A stretch of 64,000 nt of DNA from Streptomyces sp. NBC_01478 (GTDB taxonomy: Bacteria; Actinomycetota; Actinomycetes; Streptomycetales; Streptomycetaceae), in the NCBI RefSeq assembly GCF_036227225.1, contig NZ_CP109444.1:9529501-9593500 (forward strand). Direction: 5' to 3'. Of this stretch, positions 16,973 to 26,100 are shown piece after piece. How positions within the stretch are numbered: position 1 is the stretch's first letter; each line of letters starts with the position of its first letter. A program made the position numbers and the translations under genes. The notes under the pieces are model-generated. The model saw nothing but the letters and a program-made list of their open reading frames with translations. It had not been told where the DNA came from and did not search any database.

Positions 16973-17096
16973 GCGGGCATGGTCGGCGACGGACGCCCTC
17001 CTTCGCACCCCATTTTTTGCCGCTTCGGCAAGGTGAGTGGCCGCCGGACGGTGCGTCGGCGCAGGCTGGCGGCACGCGGACGAGAGGCTGACCACC

Positions 17097-17984
17097 ATGG
17101 CGCACGAGCACGACGAGAAGCACGCCCACCACCACGATCACACGGACATCGACTGGGCCGTCATGGGCCCGCTGCTGGAGTCCCAGGCCGAGCTGTTCGC
17201 GCCGCTGTACGAGCGGGCGATGGCGTGGCTCGCGAAGGAGCGGACCGATCCGGGCCTGATCGTCGACGTGGGCAGCGGTCCCGGTGTGGTCGCCTGTCTG
17301 TTCGCGGAGACGTTCCCGGGTGCCCGGGTCGTCGCGGTGGACTTCTCCGAGCCGCTCCTGGAGCGGGCCCGCACCCGCGCCGACCGGCAGGGCTTCGGTG
17401 ACCGGTTCGGCACGCTCGCCGGTGAACTGCCGGACGTACTGGGAGAGTTGGAGTACCCGGCCGACCTCCTGTGGGCGAGCCGCAGCCTGCACCACCTCGG
17501 TGACCAGCGTGCCGGTCTCGCCGCGTTCGCGGAGCGGCTCGCGCCCGGCGGCACCCTCGCGATCATGGAGGGCGGCCTGCCCGCCCGGTTCCTGCCCCGC
17601 GACTTCGGCATCGGCCGCCCGGGCCTCGAGGCGCGGATCGACGCGATCGAGGCGGAGTGGTTCGCGCAGATGCGCGCCGACCTGCCCGGCGCCGTCACCG
17701 AGACCGAGGACTGGCCCGCCCTTCTGGCCTCGGCCGGCCTCAAGCACACCGGCAGCCGCAGCTTCCTCCTCGATCTGCCGGCCCCGGCCCCGGACCGTGC
17801 CCGCGCGTACGTCGCGGCCTGGCTGACCCGCGTCCGTGACGTCTACGGCGAGGCCCTGGACGCCGACGACCGGGCCACCCTCGACCGGCTCGTCGACCCC
17901 GAGGACCCGGCGGGTGTGCACCGGCGCGCCGATGTGTTCGTGCTGGCCGCGCACACCGTGCACACGGCGGTGCGGACGAGCTGA
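17097..17984 (+). CDS. class I SAM-dependent methyltransferase with His-rich N-terminus
   Basis: 295 residues. The first 18 residues (MAHEHDEKHAHHHDHTDI) contain seven histidines, a possible metal-binding tail or a family trait. The SAM site is VDVGSGPGVVACLFAE with VVAVDFSEPLL, and WASRSLHHLGDQ is the post-motif. It resembles the SmtA/UbiE-like group found across Streptomyces. The substrate is unknown. ATG 17097 follows GAGAGG. It is divergent from the dioxygenase gene, with about 120 bases between. Confidence 0.82.
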   Translation: MAHEHDEKHAHHHDHTDIDWAVMGPLLESQAELFAPLYERAMAWLAKERTDPGLIVDVGSGPGVVACLFAETFPGARVVAVDFSEPLLERARTRADRQGFGDRFGTLAGELPDVLGELEYPADLLWASRSLHHLGDQRAGLAAFAERLAPGGTLAIMEGGLPARFLPRDFGIGRPGLEARIDAIEAEWFAQMRADLPGAVTETEDWPALLASAGLKHTGSRSFLLDLPAPAPDRARAYVAAWLTRVRDVYGEALDADDRATLDRLVDPEDPAGVHRRADVFVLAAHTVHTAVRTS

Positions 17985-18005
17985 AAGGGCCTGTGATCTC
18001 GGCGG

Positions 18006-18027
18006 CTTGACTTCGAGAGTGCTCAAG
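18006..18027. promoter_or_regulatory. promoter with a short dyad ahead of the SDR gene
   Basis: CTTGA-N12-TCAAG (18006-18027) overlaps a near-consensus -35 element TTGACT (18007-18012). This layout, with a dyad inside the promoter, is common for MerR- or TetR-controlled oxidoreductase genes. The start of the SDR lies about 60 bases further on. The regulator is not identified in the window. Confidence 0.45.
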
Positions 18028-18084
18028 ATGATGAACTGCACCTCCAATTGTGCGGAGTTCACCGACCCACGGGGGCCCATCATC

Positions 18085-18789
18085 ATGAACGACAACTCTC
18101 ACGTCGCGCTCATAACCGGCGGCGCCAGCGGGATCGGCGCCGCCGTCGCACGGCAACTCCTCGGCGCCGGGGGCCGGGTGGCCGTCACCGGCCGCAGCGA
18201 GCAGCGGCTGTACGCCTTCTCCGCCCAACTGGGCCACCCCGAGGGCCTGTTGACGATCCCAGGGAGTGCCGCCGAGTACGTCGAGGTGCAGGCCGCCGTC
18301 GAGACGACGCTCAAACGGTTCGGGCGGCTCGACGCGGTCGTCGCCAACGCCGGGGTCGCCACCCACGACGCGGTGGCCGACGGCGACCCGGAGGGGTGGA
18401 CCGAGATGGTGCTGACCAACGTCCTCGGTCCGGCCCTGCTCATCCGGGCGTCCGTCGACGCGCTGAAGCAGACGCACGGCCGGATCGTGCTGATCGGCAG
18501 CGTCGCCGGGTTCGTGCACACGCCGGGGAACATCTACGGCGCCACCAAGTGGGCGATGACCGGTCTCGCCGAGAACACCCGGCGCCAGGTCACGGAGTTC
18601 GGCATCGGGGTGACCCTGGTCGCCCCGGGCCGGGTGGAGACCCCGTTCTGGGACGGCAACGGCAGCCTGCCGCCCGGCCATCTCCTCACCGCCGACCAGA
18701 TCGCCGACACGATCCTGTGGTCGATCCGGCAGCCCGCCGGCGTCGACATCAACACCGTCGTCGTACGACCGATCGGGCAGCCCAACTGA
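18085..18789 (+). CDS. short-chain dehydrogenase/reductase
   Basis: A 234-residue classical SDR. The cofactor motif is TGGASGIGAAVA (residues about 11-22), NAGVA marks the central strand, and the catalytic Ser-Tyr-Lys is read as GSVAGFVHTPGNIYGATKWA. TGRSEQ after strand 2 favours NADP(H). It is a general alcohol/ketone oxidoreductase with unknown substrate. ATG 18085 has only a poor Shine-Dalgarno sequence; an upstream in-frame ATG near 18028 would add about 19 atypical residues. Confidence 0.87.
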   Translation: MNDNSHVALITGGASGIGAAVARQLLGAGGRVAVTGRSEQRLYAFSAQLGHPEGLLTIPGSAAEYVEVQAAVETTLKRFGRLDAVVANAGVATHDAVADGDPEGWTEMVLTNVLGPALLIRASVDALKQTHGRIVLIGSVAGFVHTPGNIYGATKWAMTGLAENTRRQVTEFGIGVTLVAPGRVETPFWDGNGSLPPGHLLTADQIADTILWSIRQPAGVDINTVVVRPIGQPN

Positions 18790-18818
18790 CGTGGTCGACG
18801 CAACTCGGCCAGGGGAAA

Positions 18819-18842
18819 GGCCCGTTGTCGCGACAACGGGCC
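18819..18842. terminator. perfect 24-bp palindrome, bidirectional terminator
   Basis: GGCCCGTTGTCG (18819-18830) is followed directly by its exact complement, between the convergent SDR and chitosanase genes. It can form a long hairpin or cruciform and would terminate both transcripts. Confidence 0.8.
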
Positions 18843-18861
18843 GACCCCGCACCTTCCGGGC

Positions 18862-19554
18862 TCAGTTGTTCTGCAGGAACTGCTTCGCCAGTTGGTCGCC
18901 CAGCGAGACCGCCGCGCTGTGGCTCTCGATGGGGGAGACCGTCGAGTTCTTGAACAGGATGTACGTCACGCCGGAGTCGGCGCCGCCGGTCGCCGGGTCG
19001 GGGTCGATGCCGAGAGCACTGGCGGTGGCGTACGAGGCCTCGCCGATGATGTTGGTGGGGCCGGTGTCGCCGACGACCGCGTACTCGACCTTGTTGTTGT
19101 AGATCACGGCGACCACGCCGCCGCCCTTGATGCCGTAGCTGGAGTACTTCCAGATGCTGCTGGAGCTGGGCACCACGATGTACGGCAGTGAATCCGCCTT
19201 CAGGGGCTGGCCGTTGGACTGGTGGAACGCGGTGTCGTCCTGGTACCAGGGGTCGGTGTTCTCGCTGCACTTCGAGGTGCGCTGGCCGTCGCAGTCGATG
19301 TCCATGTCGGCCTTCCAGAACACGGCGCCGTTCTTGCCGCAGACCGGGATCGTGGCCGAAGTCTCGTCGTCGGTACGGTACTTGCCGTTCGATATCTGCG
19401 AGCAGGACGTCACCTTGGAGAGCAGGTCGGCCGCGCTGACCGTGCCCTCCTGAGCCGACTTGGGGGTGGCGCCGGAGGCGCTCGCGGGGAGCACTCCGGC
19501 GGCGAGGAGGGCGGCGCCTGAGGCCGCGGCGAGGGTCAGTGTTCGCATGCGCAC
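18862..19554 (-). CDS. secreted GH75 chitosanase
   Basis: A 230-residue secreted endo-chitosanase that hydrolyses partly deacetylated chitosan. The signal peptide is MRMRTLTLAAASGAALLAAG...ASASG. GH75 features include FWKADMDIDCDGQ (catalytic Asp), LPYIVVPSS, and VVGDTGPTNIIGEASYA (catalytic Glu). No binding module is present. GTG 19554 was preferred because AGAAGGG lies nine bases upstream; ATG 19548 would shorten it by two residues. The promoter carries a CsnR-like palindrome, so chitosan or its oligomers probably induce it. Confidence 0.92.
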   Translation of the reverse strand: MRMRTLTLAAASGAALLAAGVLPASASGATPKSAQEGTVSAADLLSKVTSCSQISNGKYRTDDETSATIPVCGKNGAVFWKADMDIDCDGQRTSKCSENTDPWYQDDTAFHQSNGQPLKADSLPYIVVPSSSSIWKYSSYGIKGGGVVAVIYNNKVEYAVVGDTGPTNIIGEASYATASALGIDPDPATGGADSGVTYILFKNSTVSPIESHSAAVSLGDQLAKQFLQNN

Positions 19555-19570
19555 TGTGGGGGACCCTTCT

Positions 19571-19589
19571 GTTAGGAAAGTTTCCTTAC
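19571..19589. promoter_or_regulatory. CsnR-like palindrome in the chitosanase promoter
   Basis: GTTAGGAAAGTTTCCTTAC is a 19-bp palindrome with one mismatch, about 20 bases upstream of the chitosanase start. It resembles the palindromic element recognised by the ROK-family repressor CsnR at Streptomyces chitosanase genes. The csnR gene itself is not in the window. Confidence 0.65.
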
Positions 19590-19674
19590 CGGGTGCGCAA
19601 CAAGGTGCCCCGTCCGCATGCTCGCGTCAAGACCCTGGTACGAACCAAGTGGTCCGCGGGCGCGGGAAAACGGC

Positions 19675-19704
19675 GCGCCCCGGAGCCACAAGGCTCCGGG
19701 GCGC
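19675..19704. terminator. terminator downstream of the aldo/keto reductase
   Basis: GCGCCCCGGAGCC, a four-base loop ACAA, then the exact complement GGCTCCGGGGCGC form a 13-bp stem. It lies about 40 bases past the reverse-strand stop at 19741. Confidence 0.8.
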
Positions 19705-19740
19705 TCGCACTACCTGGGGTTCAGGCCAAGTGCCTTGGAT

Positions 19741-20577
19741 TCAGGCCGCGTTGAACGTCGACGGGTCGGGACCCAGTCGCCGGTCCTCGTTCAGCGCGCT
19801 GATCGCCGCGAGGTCCTCGGTGTCCAGGCTGAAGTCGAAGACCTCGATGTTCTCCTTGATCCGCGACGGCGTCACGGACTTGGGGATCACCACGTTGCCG
19901 AGCTGGATGTGCCAGCGCAGCACCACCTGGGCCGGGGTGCGGCCGTGCTTCTGGGCGATGGCGACGATCGCCGGGACCTCCAGGAGGCCCTTGCCCGAGC
20001 CGAGCGGCGACCAGGCCTCGGTCGCGATGCCCTGCTCCGCCTGGTATTCGCGCCCCGCCCGCTGCTGGAGCTGCGGGTGCAGCTCGATCTGGTCGACCGC
20101 CGGGATGACCGAGGTCTCCGCGATCAGCCGGGCCAGGTGGTCGGGCTCGAAGTTGGAGACGCCGATGGCGCGCACACGGCCGTCCGCGTACAGCTTCTCG
20201 AACGCCTTGTAGCTGTCGACGTACTTGTCCCGCTCCGGGGTGGGCCAGTGGATCAGATACAGATCCAGGTACTCCAGGCCGAGCTTCTCCAGCGACACGT
20301 CGAACGCGCGCAGGGTTGCGTCGTATCCCTGGTCGGCGTTCCAGAGCTTGGTGGTGACGAAGAGGTCCTCGCGCGGGACGCCGGACGCTGCGATGGCCTT
20401 TCCGGTGCCCTCTTCGTTGCCGTAGATCGCAGCGGTGTCGATGCTGCGGTACCCGGCCTCGAGCGCGGTGGCCACCGCCCGCTCCGCCTCGTCGTCCGGC
20501 ACCTGCCAGACGCCGAAACCGAGCTGGGGCATCTCGACACCGTTGTTGAGGATGATCGGGGGGACCTTGCTGCTCAC
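19741..20577 (-). CDS. aldo/keto reductase (AKR5-like)
   Basis: A 278-residue NADPH-dependent reductase with a TIM barrel. The catalytic tetrad is visible: Asp in YRSIDTAAIYGNEEG with Tyr in the same segment, Lys in VTTKLWNAD, and His in YLIHWPTPE. IPKSVTPSRIKEN is the cofactor-binding loop. The family includes 2,5-diketo-gluconate reductases and general aldehyde reductases. GTG 20577 (reading VSSKVPPIILNNGVEM) matches the usual family start. It is monocistronic, with its own terminator. Confidence 0.9.
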   Translation of the reverse strand: MSSKVPPIILNNGVEMPQLGFGVWQVPDDEAERAVATALEAGYRSIDTAAIYGNEEGTGKAIAASGVPREDLFVTTKLWNADQGYDATLRAFDVSLEKLGLEYLDLYLIHWPTPERDKYVDSYKAFEKLYADGRVRAIGVSNFEPDHLARLIAETSVIPAVDQIELHPQLQQRAGREYQAEQGIATEAWSPLGSGKGLLEVPAIVAIAQKHGRTPAQVVLRWHIQLGNVVIPKSVTPSRIKENIEVFDFSLDTEDLAAISALNEDRRLGPDPSTFNAA

Positions 20578-20864
20578 GAGCTCTCGACCCTTCAGTCGTC
20601 GGGTGTTACTCACATCGTCAACGATCACGGGCCGCGCCGCATTCCTGACCGCGAGATCCGGCCGGACCGACCGGGGGATCGGTGCCGTCGGCCGAGGATT
20701 GGCGTGAAATGCATCCGACCTTTTTCGGTCCGGACCATTGACCGCGGACCGTCATGCCGCAACGCTGAACCACGCCGTCGGACGTGTCCGTGAACGCGAC
20801 GCACCCATGTGAACATCTGCACCTGTCTGTGCTCTGAGATCCCCCACCCCTCAGGAGACCAGGT

Positions 20865-20990
20865 ATGCGCACACGAGCGGAATACTGCCCGGAATCCCGT
20901 GGGCGGCACATCGTATGCACGAAACATCGGATGAAAAGGTGTGGTGAAGGCCTCGTCGACCACGGGCCCGCACGGCGAACGGACCGGTGA
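20865..20990 (+). CDS. possible 41-residue small ORF in the gap before the pectin operon
   Basis: ATG 20865 has a well-spaced AGGAG (20853-20857) and opens a 41-codon frame beginning MRTRAEYCPESRGRHIV, with three cysteines and many basic residues. It ends about 140 bases before GH105. The surrounding 556-base gap (20578-21133) holds no other gene I can support. It could be a leader peptide or small protein, or a chance frame; codon usage is not decisive at this length. Confidence 0.3.
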   Translation: MRTRAEYCPESRGRHIVCTKHRMKRCGEGLVDHGPARRTDR

Positions 20991-21015
20991 GGGCACGTGG
21001 GTGTTTCTCCACCTC

Positions 21016-21035
21016 GACCGACTGATTGGTCGGTC
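21016..21035. promoter_or_regulatory. 20-bp dyad upstream of the GH105 operon
   Basis: GACCGAC-N6-GTCGGTC is a perfect seven-base dyad of the size TetR-family regulators use, about 100 bases upstream of the first gene of the pectin operon. Beside it, ATTGGTCGGTCAAT offers an overlapping dyad. No regulator gene is adjacent, so control would come from elsewhere. Confidence 0.5.
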
Positions 21036-21133
21036 AATAGAGGACCGTTCGGCGCGGCGATCCCGTGCGCCGGTCCCGAGCCTGCCGAACCCGTCCGGCC
21101 CGCCCGAACCAACCGCACCCGAAAGGGAGGAAC

Positions 21134-22312
21134 ATGAGACACCGGCGTCTGCGAACGGCCCTGACCGCGGTAGCCCTCGCCACCGCCACCCTGACCGCGG
21201 CGGCCCCGCCGCACGAAACGCCCGCAGCGACGACGAGCCGTCCGGCCGCCGCGCCCGACTGGTCCGTGGCCGTGGTCGACTCCACGACGGCCCGCTACAC
21301 ACCGAGCACCATCGGCGGCTGGTCGTACCCGGTCGGCCTCTACCTCTACGGCCAGTACCTCACGTACAGGCGCACCCACGACGCCCGCTACCTGACCTAC
21401 ATCAAGAGCTACGTCGACCGTTTCGTGAAGAGCGACGGCTCGATCGCCCAGTCCTTCGACAACCTCGACAGCATGCAGGCCGGCCGCCTGCTGGTGATCC
21501 TGCACCACGAGACCGGCCAGGACCGCTACCGCAAGGCGGCCAAGAAGATCCGCGACCGCCTCGACACCTACCCGCGCACGAGCGACGGCGGCTTCTGGCA
21601 CGCCGACAGCAGCAGCCGCGCCCATCAACTCTGGGCGGACGGCGTCTACATGGTGAACCCGTTCCTCGTCGAGTACGGCAAGGAGTTCGGCGACAGCGCG
21701 TACACGAACGACGAGGCGTCGAAGCAGTTGTCCGTCTACGGCGGTCATCTCCAGGTCGAGAACGGCCTGTTGAGGCACGCCTACGACGAATCGCGCACCG
21801 CGAGCTGGGCCGATCCGGGGACCGGACTGGCGCCGGAACACTGGTGCAGGGCGGTCGGCTGGTACGCGATGGCCATCACGAACGTCCTCGACGCACTCCC
21901 CGCCGATCATCCGCGCCGGCCCCAACTCCTCGGCATCCTGCGCCGGTTGGCGACCGGACTGGAGAAGTACCAGGACCCGGCGACCGGCCGCTGGTTCCAG
22001 GTCGTGGACAAGGGCACCCGCAGCGACAACTGGACCGAGACGTCCTGCTCCAGCATGTTCACCTACGCCCTCTCACGCGGCGCCCAACAGGGCTACCTGG
22101 ACCGGCACTTCGCCGACGTCGCCCGGCGCGGCTACGAGGGCGTCCTCGCGAAGCTCTCGGTCGGCACCGACGGCCGCACCGACCTCGCCGACATCTCCAT
22201 CGGCACGAACGTCGGCGACTACGCGTACTACGCCGCCCGCACCCGGGCCGTGAACGACTTCCACGGCCTGGGCGCCTTCCTGATCATGAACGAACAACTG
22301 CGAGGTGATTAG
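21134..22312 (+). CDS. secreted GH105 unsaturated rhamnogalacturonyl hydrolase
   Basis: 392 residues. The signal peptide (MRHRRLRTALTAVALATATL...) is followed by the (alpha/alpha)6 barrel of YteR/YesR-type enzymes, which remove the unsaturated sugar left on oligosaccharides by PL11-type lyases. Landmarks are SFDNLDSMQAGR, HQLWADGVYMVNPF (catalytic Asp near residue 169), and EHWCRAVGWYAMAI. Most bacterial GH105 enzymes are cytoplasmic; this one appears exported. ATG 21134 follows AAAGGGAGG. It is the first gene of an operon with the next gene starting five bases after its stop. Confidence 0.9.
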   Translation: MRHRRLRTALTAVALATATLTAAAPPHETPAATTSRPAAAPDWSVAVVDSTTARYTPSTIGGWSYPVGLYLYGQYLTYRRTHDARYLTYIKSYVDRFVKSDGSIAQSFDNLDSMQAGRLLVILHHETGQDRYRKAAKKIRDRLDTYPRTSDGGFWHADSSSRAHQLWADGVYMVNPFLVEYGKEFGDSAYTNDEASKQLSVYGGHLQVENGLLRHAYDESRTASWADPGTGLAPEHWCRAVGWYAMAITNVLDALPADHPRRPQLLGILRRLATGLEKYQDPATGRWFQVVDKGTRSDNWTETSCSSMFTYALSRGAQQGYLDRHFADVARRGYEGVLAKLSVGTDGRTDLADISIGTNVGDYAYYAARTRAVNDFHGLGAFLIMNEQLRGD

Positions 22313-22316
22313 TGTC

Positions 22317-23105
22317 ATGAGCACGTCCAGAAGGGCGGTTCTCGGAGCCGCTCTCGGCGGAGCCGCCGGCGCGGCGGTCGGCCTGTCCGCCGCCACTCCC
22401 GCGTATGCCGCCTCCTGGCAGCAGAAGTGGGCGCCGACCGCGACCGGCGACGGCCTCGGCGCCTTCGAGACCGTCGAGGACGACCGCGCCGACTCGCACC
22501 CGGCCGGGCACCCGCACATCTACGCCGCCGGGGACAACTGGCGCTTCACCATGCACACGGTCGACCGCGACACGTCGACCGACCGGCAGCGCCAGGAGGT
22601 CACCGGTCTGCGCACCGGCAGCAGCAGCTACCTCAAGTGGACCGAGGGGCAGACGTGGCGGATCACCTACTCGATGTACATCCCCAGCTCCCTGAAGGCG
22701 ACCACGACCTTCACGCACATCATGCAGATGAAGCAGCCGGGCAACGGCACCTCGCCGATCGTCGTGCAGTCCCTGCGACGCGTGAACGGCGTGCAGACCA
22801 TCGAGTTGAACCTGCCGATCGCCGGTGTCCTGGTCGGCCGTACCGACCTCGATCCGCTGCACGACCGGTGGACCGACGTCGACTTCCAGATCAAGGTCGG
22901 TGACGGCACGGCCGGTTCGGTCCGCTGGATCCTCAAGTCCGGCTCCACGACCGTGATCGACAAGTCGAGGAGCGGTGTCGACACCTTCCTCGCCGACCGT
23001 GTCCGTCCCAAGTGGGGCATCTACCGCTCCCTCGGCGACACCTCCGGGTCCTTGCAGGACACCCATCTCCTGCTCACCGATCTCCGCGGCTACCAACTCG
23101 TGTGA
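22317..23105 (+). CDS. Tat-exported beta-jelly-roll protein, possible polysaccharide lyase
   Basis: 262 residues. The twin-arginine signal (MSTSRRAVLGAALGGAAGAA, cleavage after AYA) predicts folded export. The mature part is beta-rich: WRITYSMYIPSSLKATTTFTHIMQMK, IELNLPIAGVLVG, DRWTDVDFQIKV, KWGIYRSLGD. This pattern is reminiscent of heparinase-I/alginate-lyase-like concanavalin folds, where the strand YSMYIP and central LHDRW are typical. I cannot assign a PL family or catalytic residues. Its position between GH105 and GH28 suggests a pectin substrate. GTG 22305 is an alternative start overlapping the GH105 stop. Confidence 0.7.
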   Translation: MSTSRRAVLGAALGGAAGAAVGLSAATPAYAASWQQKWAPTATGDGLGAFETVEDDRADSHPAGHPHIYAAGDNWRFTMHTVDRDTSTDRQRQEVTGLRTGSSSYLKWTEGQTWRITYSMYIPSSLKATTTFTHIMQMKQPGNGTSPIVVQSLRRVNGVQTIELNLPIAGVLVGRTDLDPLHDRWTDVDFQIKVGDGTAGSVRWILKSGSTTVIDKSRSGVDTFLADRVRPKWGIYRSLGDTSGSLQDTHLLLTDLRGYQLV

Positions 23106-23117
23106 GGAGACCGATCC

Positions 23118-26100
23118 ATGAAACCCCCCATGTACAGACGCAGTTGGGTCGCGAGCGTGTTCTTCGCGTTCGCCGTCGTCCTCGGCCTCGCCCACCCCTC
23201 GGCCCTCGCGGCCGCGAGCCCCACTCCGGCCGCCCCTCCCGCACCGCACGCCGCCGTCTACGACGTACGCGACTACGGCGCCAAGGGCGACGGCTCCGCC
23301 AACGACACCCCGGCCGTCAACAAGGCCGTCACGGCGGCCAATTCGGCCGGCGGCGGCACGGTCCGCTTCCCCGCCGGCACGTACAGGTCCAAGAACACCA
23401 TCCACATGAAGAGCAATGTGACGCTCCAGGTGGACACGGGCGCCACGATCCAGGGCTCGTCGGCGGACACGTACGACGCGGCCGAGTCCAACCCGTACGA
23501 CCAGTACCAGGACTACGGGCACAGCCACTTCCACGACGCGATGATCTACGGCGACCGGCTCACGAACATCGGATTCGTCGGCGGGGGAGTCATCGACGGG
23601 CTCGGCAACCTGATCACCGGCAACCCCAAGTCGGGCGAGGCCGACAAGATCCTCTCGCTGACACGCTGCGACGGACTCCGCATCGGTGACGGACTCACCC
23701 TGCGCCGGGGCGGCCACTTCGCCGCGCTCGTCAACGGCTGCAAGAACGTCACCTCGGACCACCTGACCATCGACACCGCGAGCGACCGCGACGGCTGGAA
23801 CATCATCTCCACGACGGACGTCACCGTCACCAACGCCGGCATCAAGGCGAACGACGACGCCCTCGTCTTCAAGAGCGACTACGCACTCGGTGCCAAACTC
23901 CCCAACGGCCATGTGCGCGTGAGCGATTCGTATCTGTCGGCCAAGTGCTGCAACGCCCTCATGTTCGGCTCCGAGACCTGCGGCGACTTCTCGGACTACC
24001 AGTTCGAGAAGATCCGGATCGAGGGCGCCGACAAGTCCGGCCTCGGCATGGTCTCCATGGACGGCGCGAAGATCTCCGACGTCCACTACCGCGACATCTC
24101 CATGACCGGCGTCCACTCACCGATCATGGAGAAGATCGGCACCCGAAAGCGCTGCGGCGACAGTCCTGGCGTCGGTTCGATCAGCGACGTCACCTACGAC
24201 AACATCACGGCCACCGGCAACAGCCCCTCCTTCAGCCCGACTCTGTGGGGCGAGACCGGCCACCGCATCAGCGGGATCACGTTCACGAACGTCGACATCA
24301 CCGTCCCCGGCGGCAACGGCACCATGTCCGCCGGCGTGCCGAGCAACGACCCCAAGGACTACAACCCGAAGGCCATCGGCACCCGGCCCGCCTACGGCTG
24401 GTATCTGCACAACGCCGACCACGTCCAATTCACCGACAGCTCGGTGAAGTTCGCGGCGAACGACGGCCGGCCCGCGGTCGTCGCCAACGCGGCGAGCGGC
24501 ATCCGGTTCACCGGCTTCACCGCGCAGCGCGGCACCGACTCGCCCTACGACCTGGGCTTCCAGGACGTGAACGGCTACTGCGTGAGCGGCGCCGGTTCGC
24601 CACGCGTGTCGAGCACCGGCTCCACCGAGAACTGCGCGCCCACGAGCACACGCACTCCCGGTGCCGCGGCCACCCGCCTGCTCGACCTGGAGAACCCCCG
24701 CCAGGACTTTCTCCGAGGCTCCGTCGGCGGCCTCTTCCTGCACTGGGGCCTGCGCACCGCGCCCGCGCACACCAGTTGCACCGCGTGGGAGAGCGACGTC
24801 ACAGGCGGCGGCTGGACCCCCGGCTACTGGGTGAACGAGGCGCAGAAACTGCATACGCAATACCTCGTACTGGCTACCTTCCACAGCCGCCTCGGCTACG
24901 CCCGCCCCTGGCCCTCGAAGATCCCCGGTTCCTGCTCCGCCAAGCGGGACTTCCTCGGCGAGCTGATCACCGCGGCGAAGGCCAAGGGCATGAAGGTCGT
25001 CCTCTACATGACCGATGACCCCCAGTGGCACGACGACGGCGGCCACGAGTGGCTCGACTCGGCCGCCTACTCCACCTACAAGGGCCAGAACGTCGACCTG
25101 ACCACCCGCGACGGCTTCGGGCAGTTCAGCTACGACAACTTCTTCGAGGTCATGGACCGCTATCCCGACCTCGGCGGCTTCTGGATCGACAACGACAACG
25201 CGTACTGGGAGAGCCACGACCTGTACCGGCAGATCTACCAGAAGCGCCCGAACTACACGCTCAGCAACAACAACGAAGACACGCCCATCATGGACATGAT
25301 CAGCAACGAGCAGAAGACGGGAATGTCGCCCGCATACGATTACCCGCAGGCTGTATACACCGCACAACCTCGCCTGACGGAGGCCGACTTCAAGCTCCCG
25401 TCGACCGGCGCCTGGTGGTACGACGGCTCCGACCCGGCCGTGGACCGGGCTCTCACCCTCGGCCGCCTCGTCACCAACGCGGGTTCCTCGGTGAAGGCGC
25501 TGATGGCGGAGACCGCCCAGGTCAACGGCAAGTTCCCGGCCAACCAGGCCGCCTTCAACACCTTCGTGAACTCCTACCTGGACCCCATCTGGGAATCCCT
25601 GCACGGCACCGAGGGCGGCGGCTACATGTACGGCGGCCTCAAGCCCGGCTTCTGGAACGACGGCGCCCACGGCGTCACCACGATCAGCCGGACCGACCCC
25701 AACCTCCAGTACGTCCACGTCCTGACCCCGCCCAGTACCAGCACCCTGCGCATCCGCGACAACGGCTACCGCATCGCCTCCGTCACCAACCTCCGTACCG
25801 GGGCGGCGATGTCGTGGTCCCAGTCCGGCGGAGTGCTCACGCTCAGCGGGCTCGGCGGCTGGGACCCGTACGACACCGTCTTCAAGGTCACCACCGCCGG
25901 CCGTCAGGGCATCCTGTCCGGCGTCACCGTGAGCGCGAGCGCCTCGGCGAGCGGGCACGCGGGTTCGGCCGCCGGGGACGGGAGTTACCTCACCTACTGG
26001 GACAACAACAAGACCCTGCCCGTCAACCTCACCTTCGACCTGGGCAGTTCGAAGAAGGTGCAGTACATCGGGCTCAACCAGCGCGAGGACTCCGTCGCCT

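Noticed and set aside
20618..21925. 435-codon reverse-strand frame over the gap and GH105
   Set aside because: It is antisense to GH105, has no recognisable motif and shows the composition of a shadow frame.
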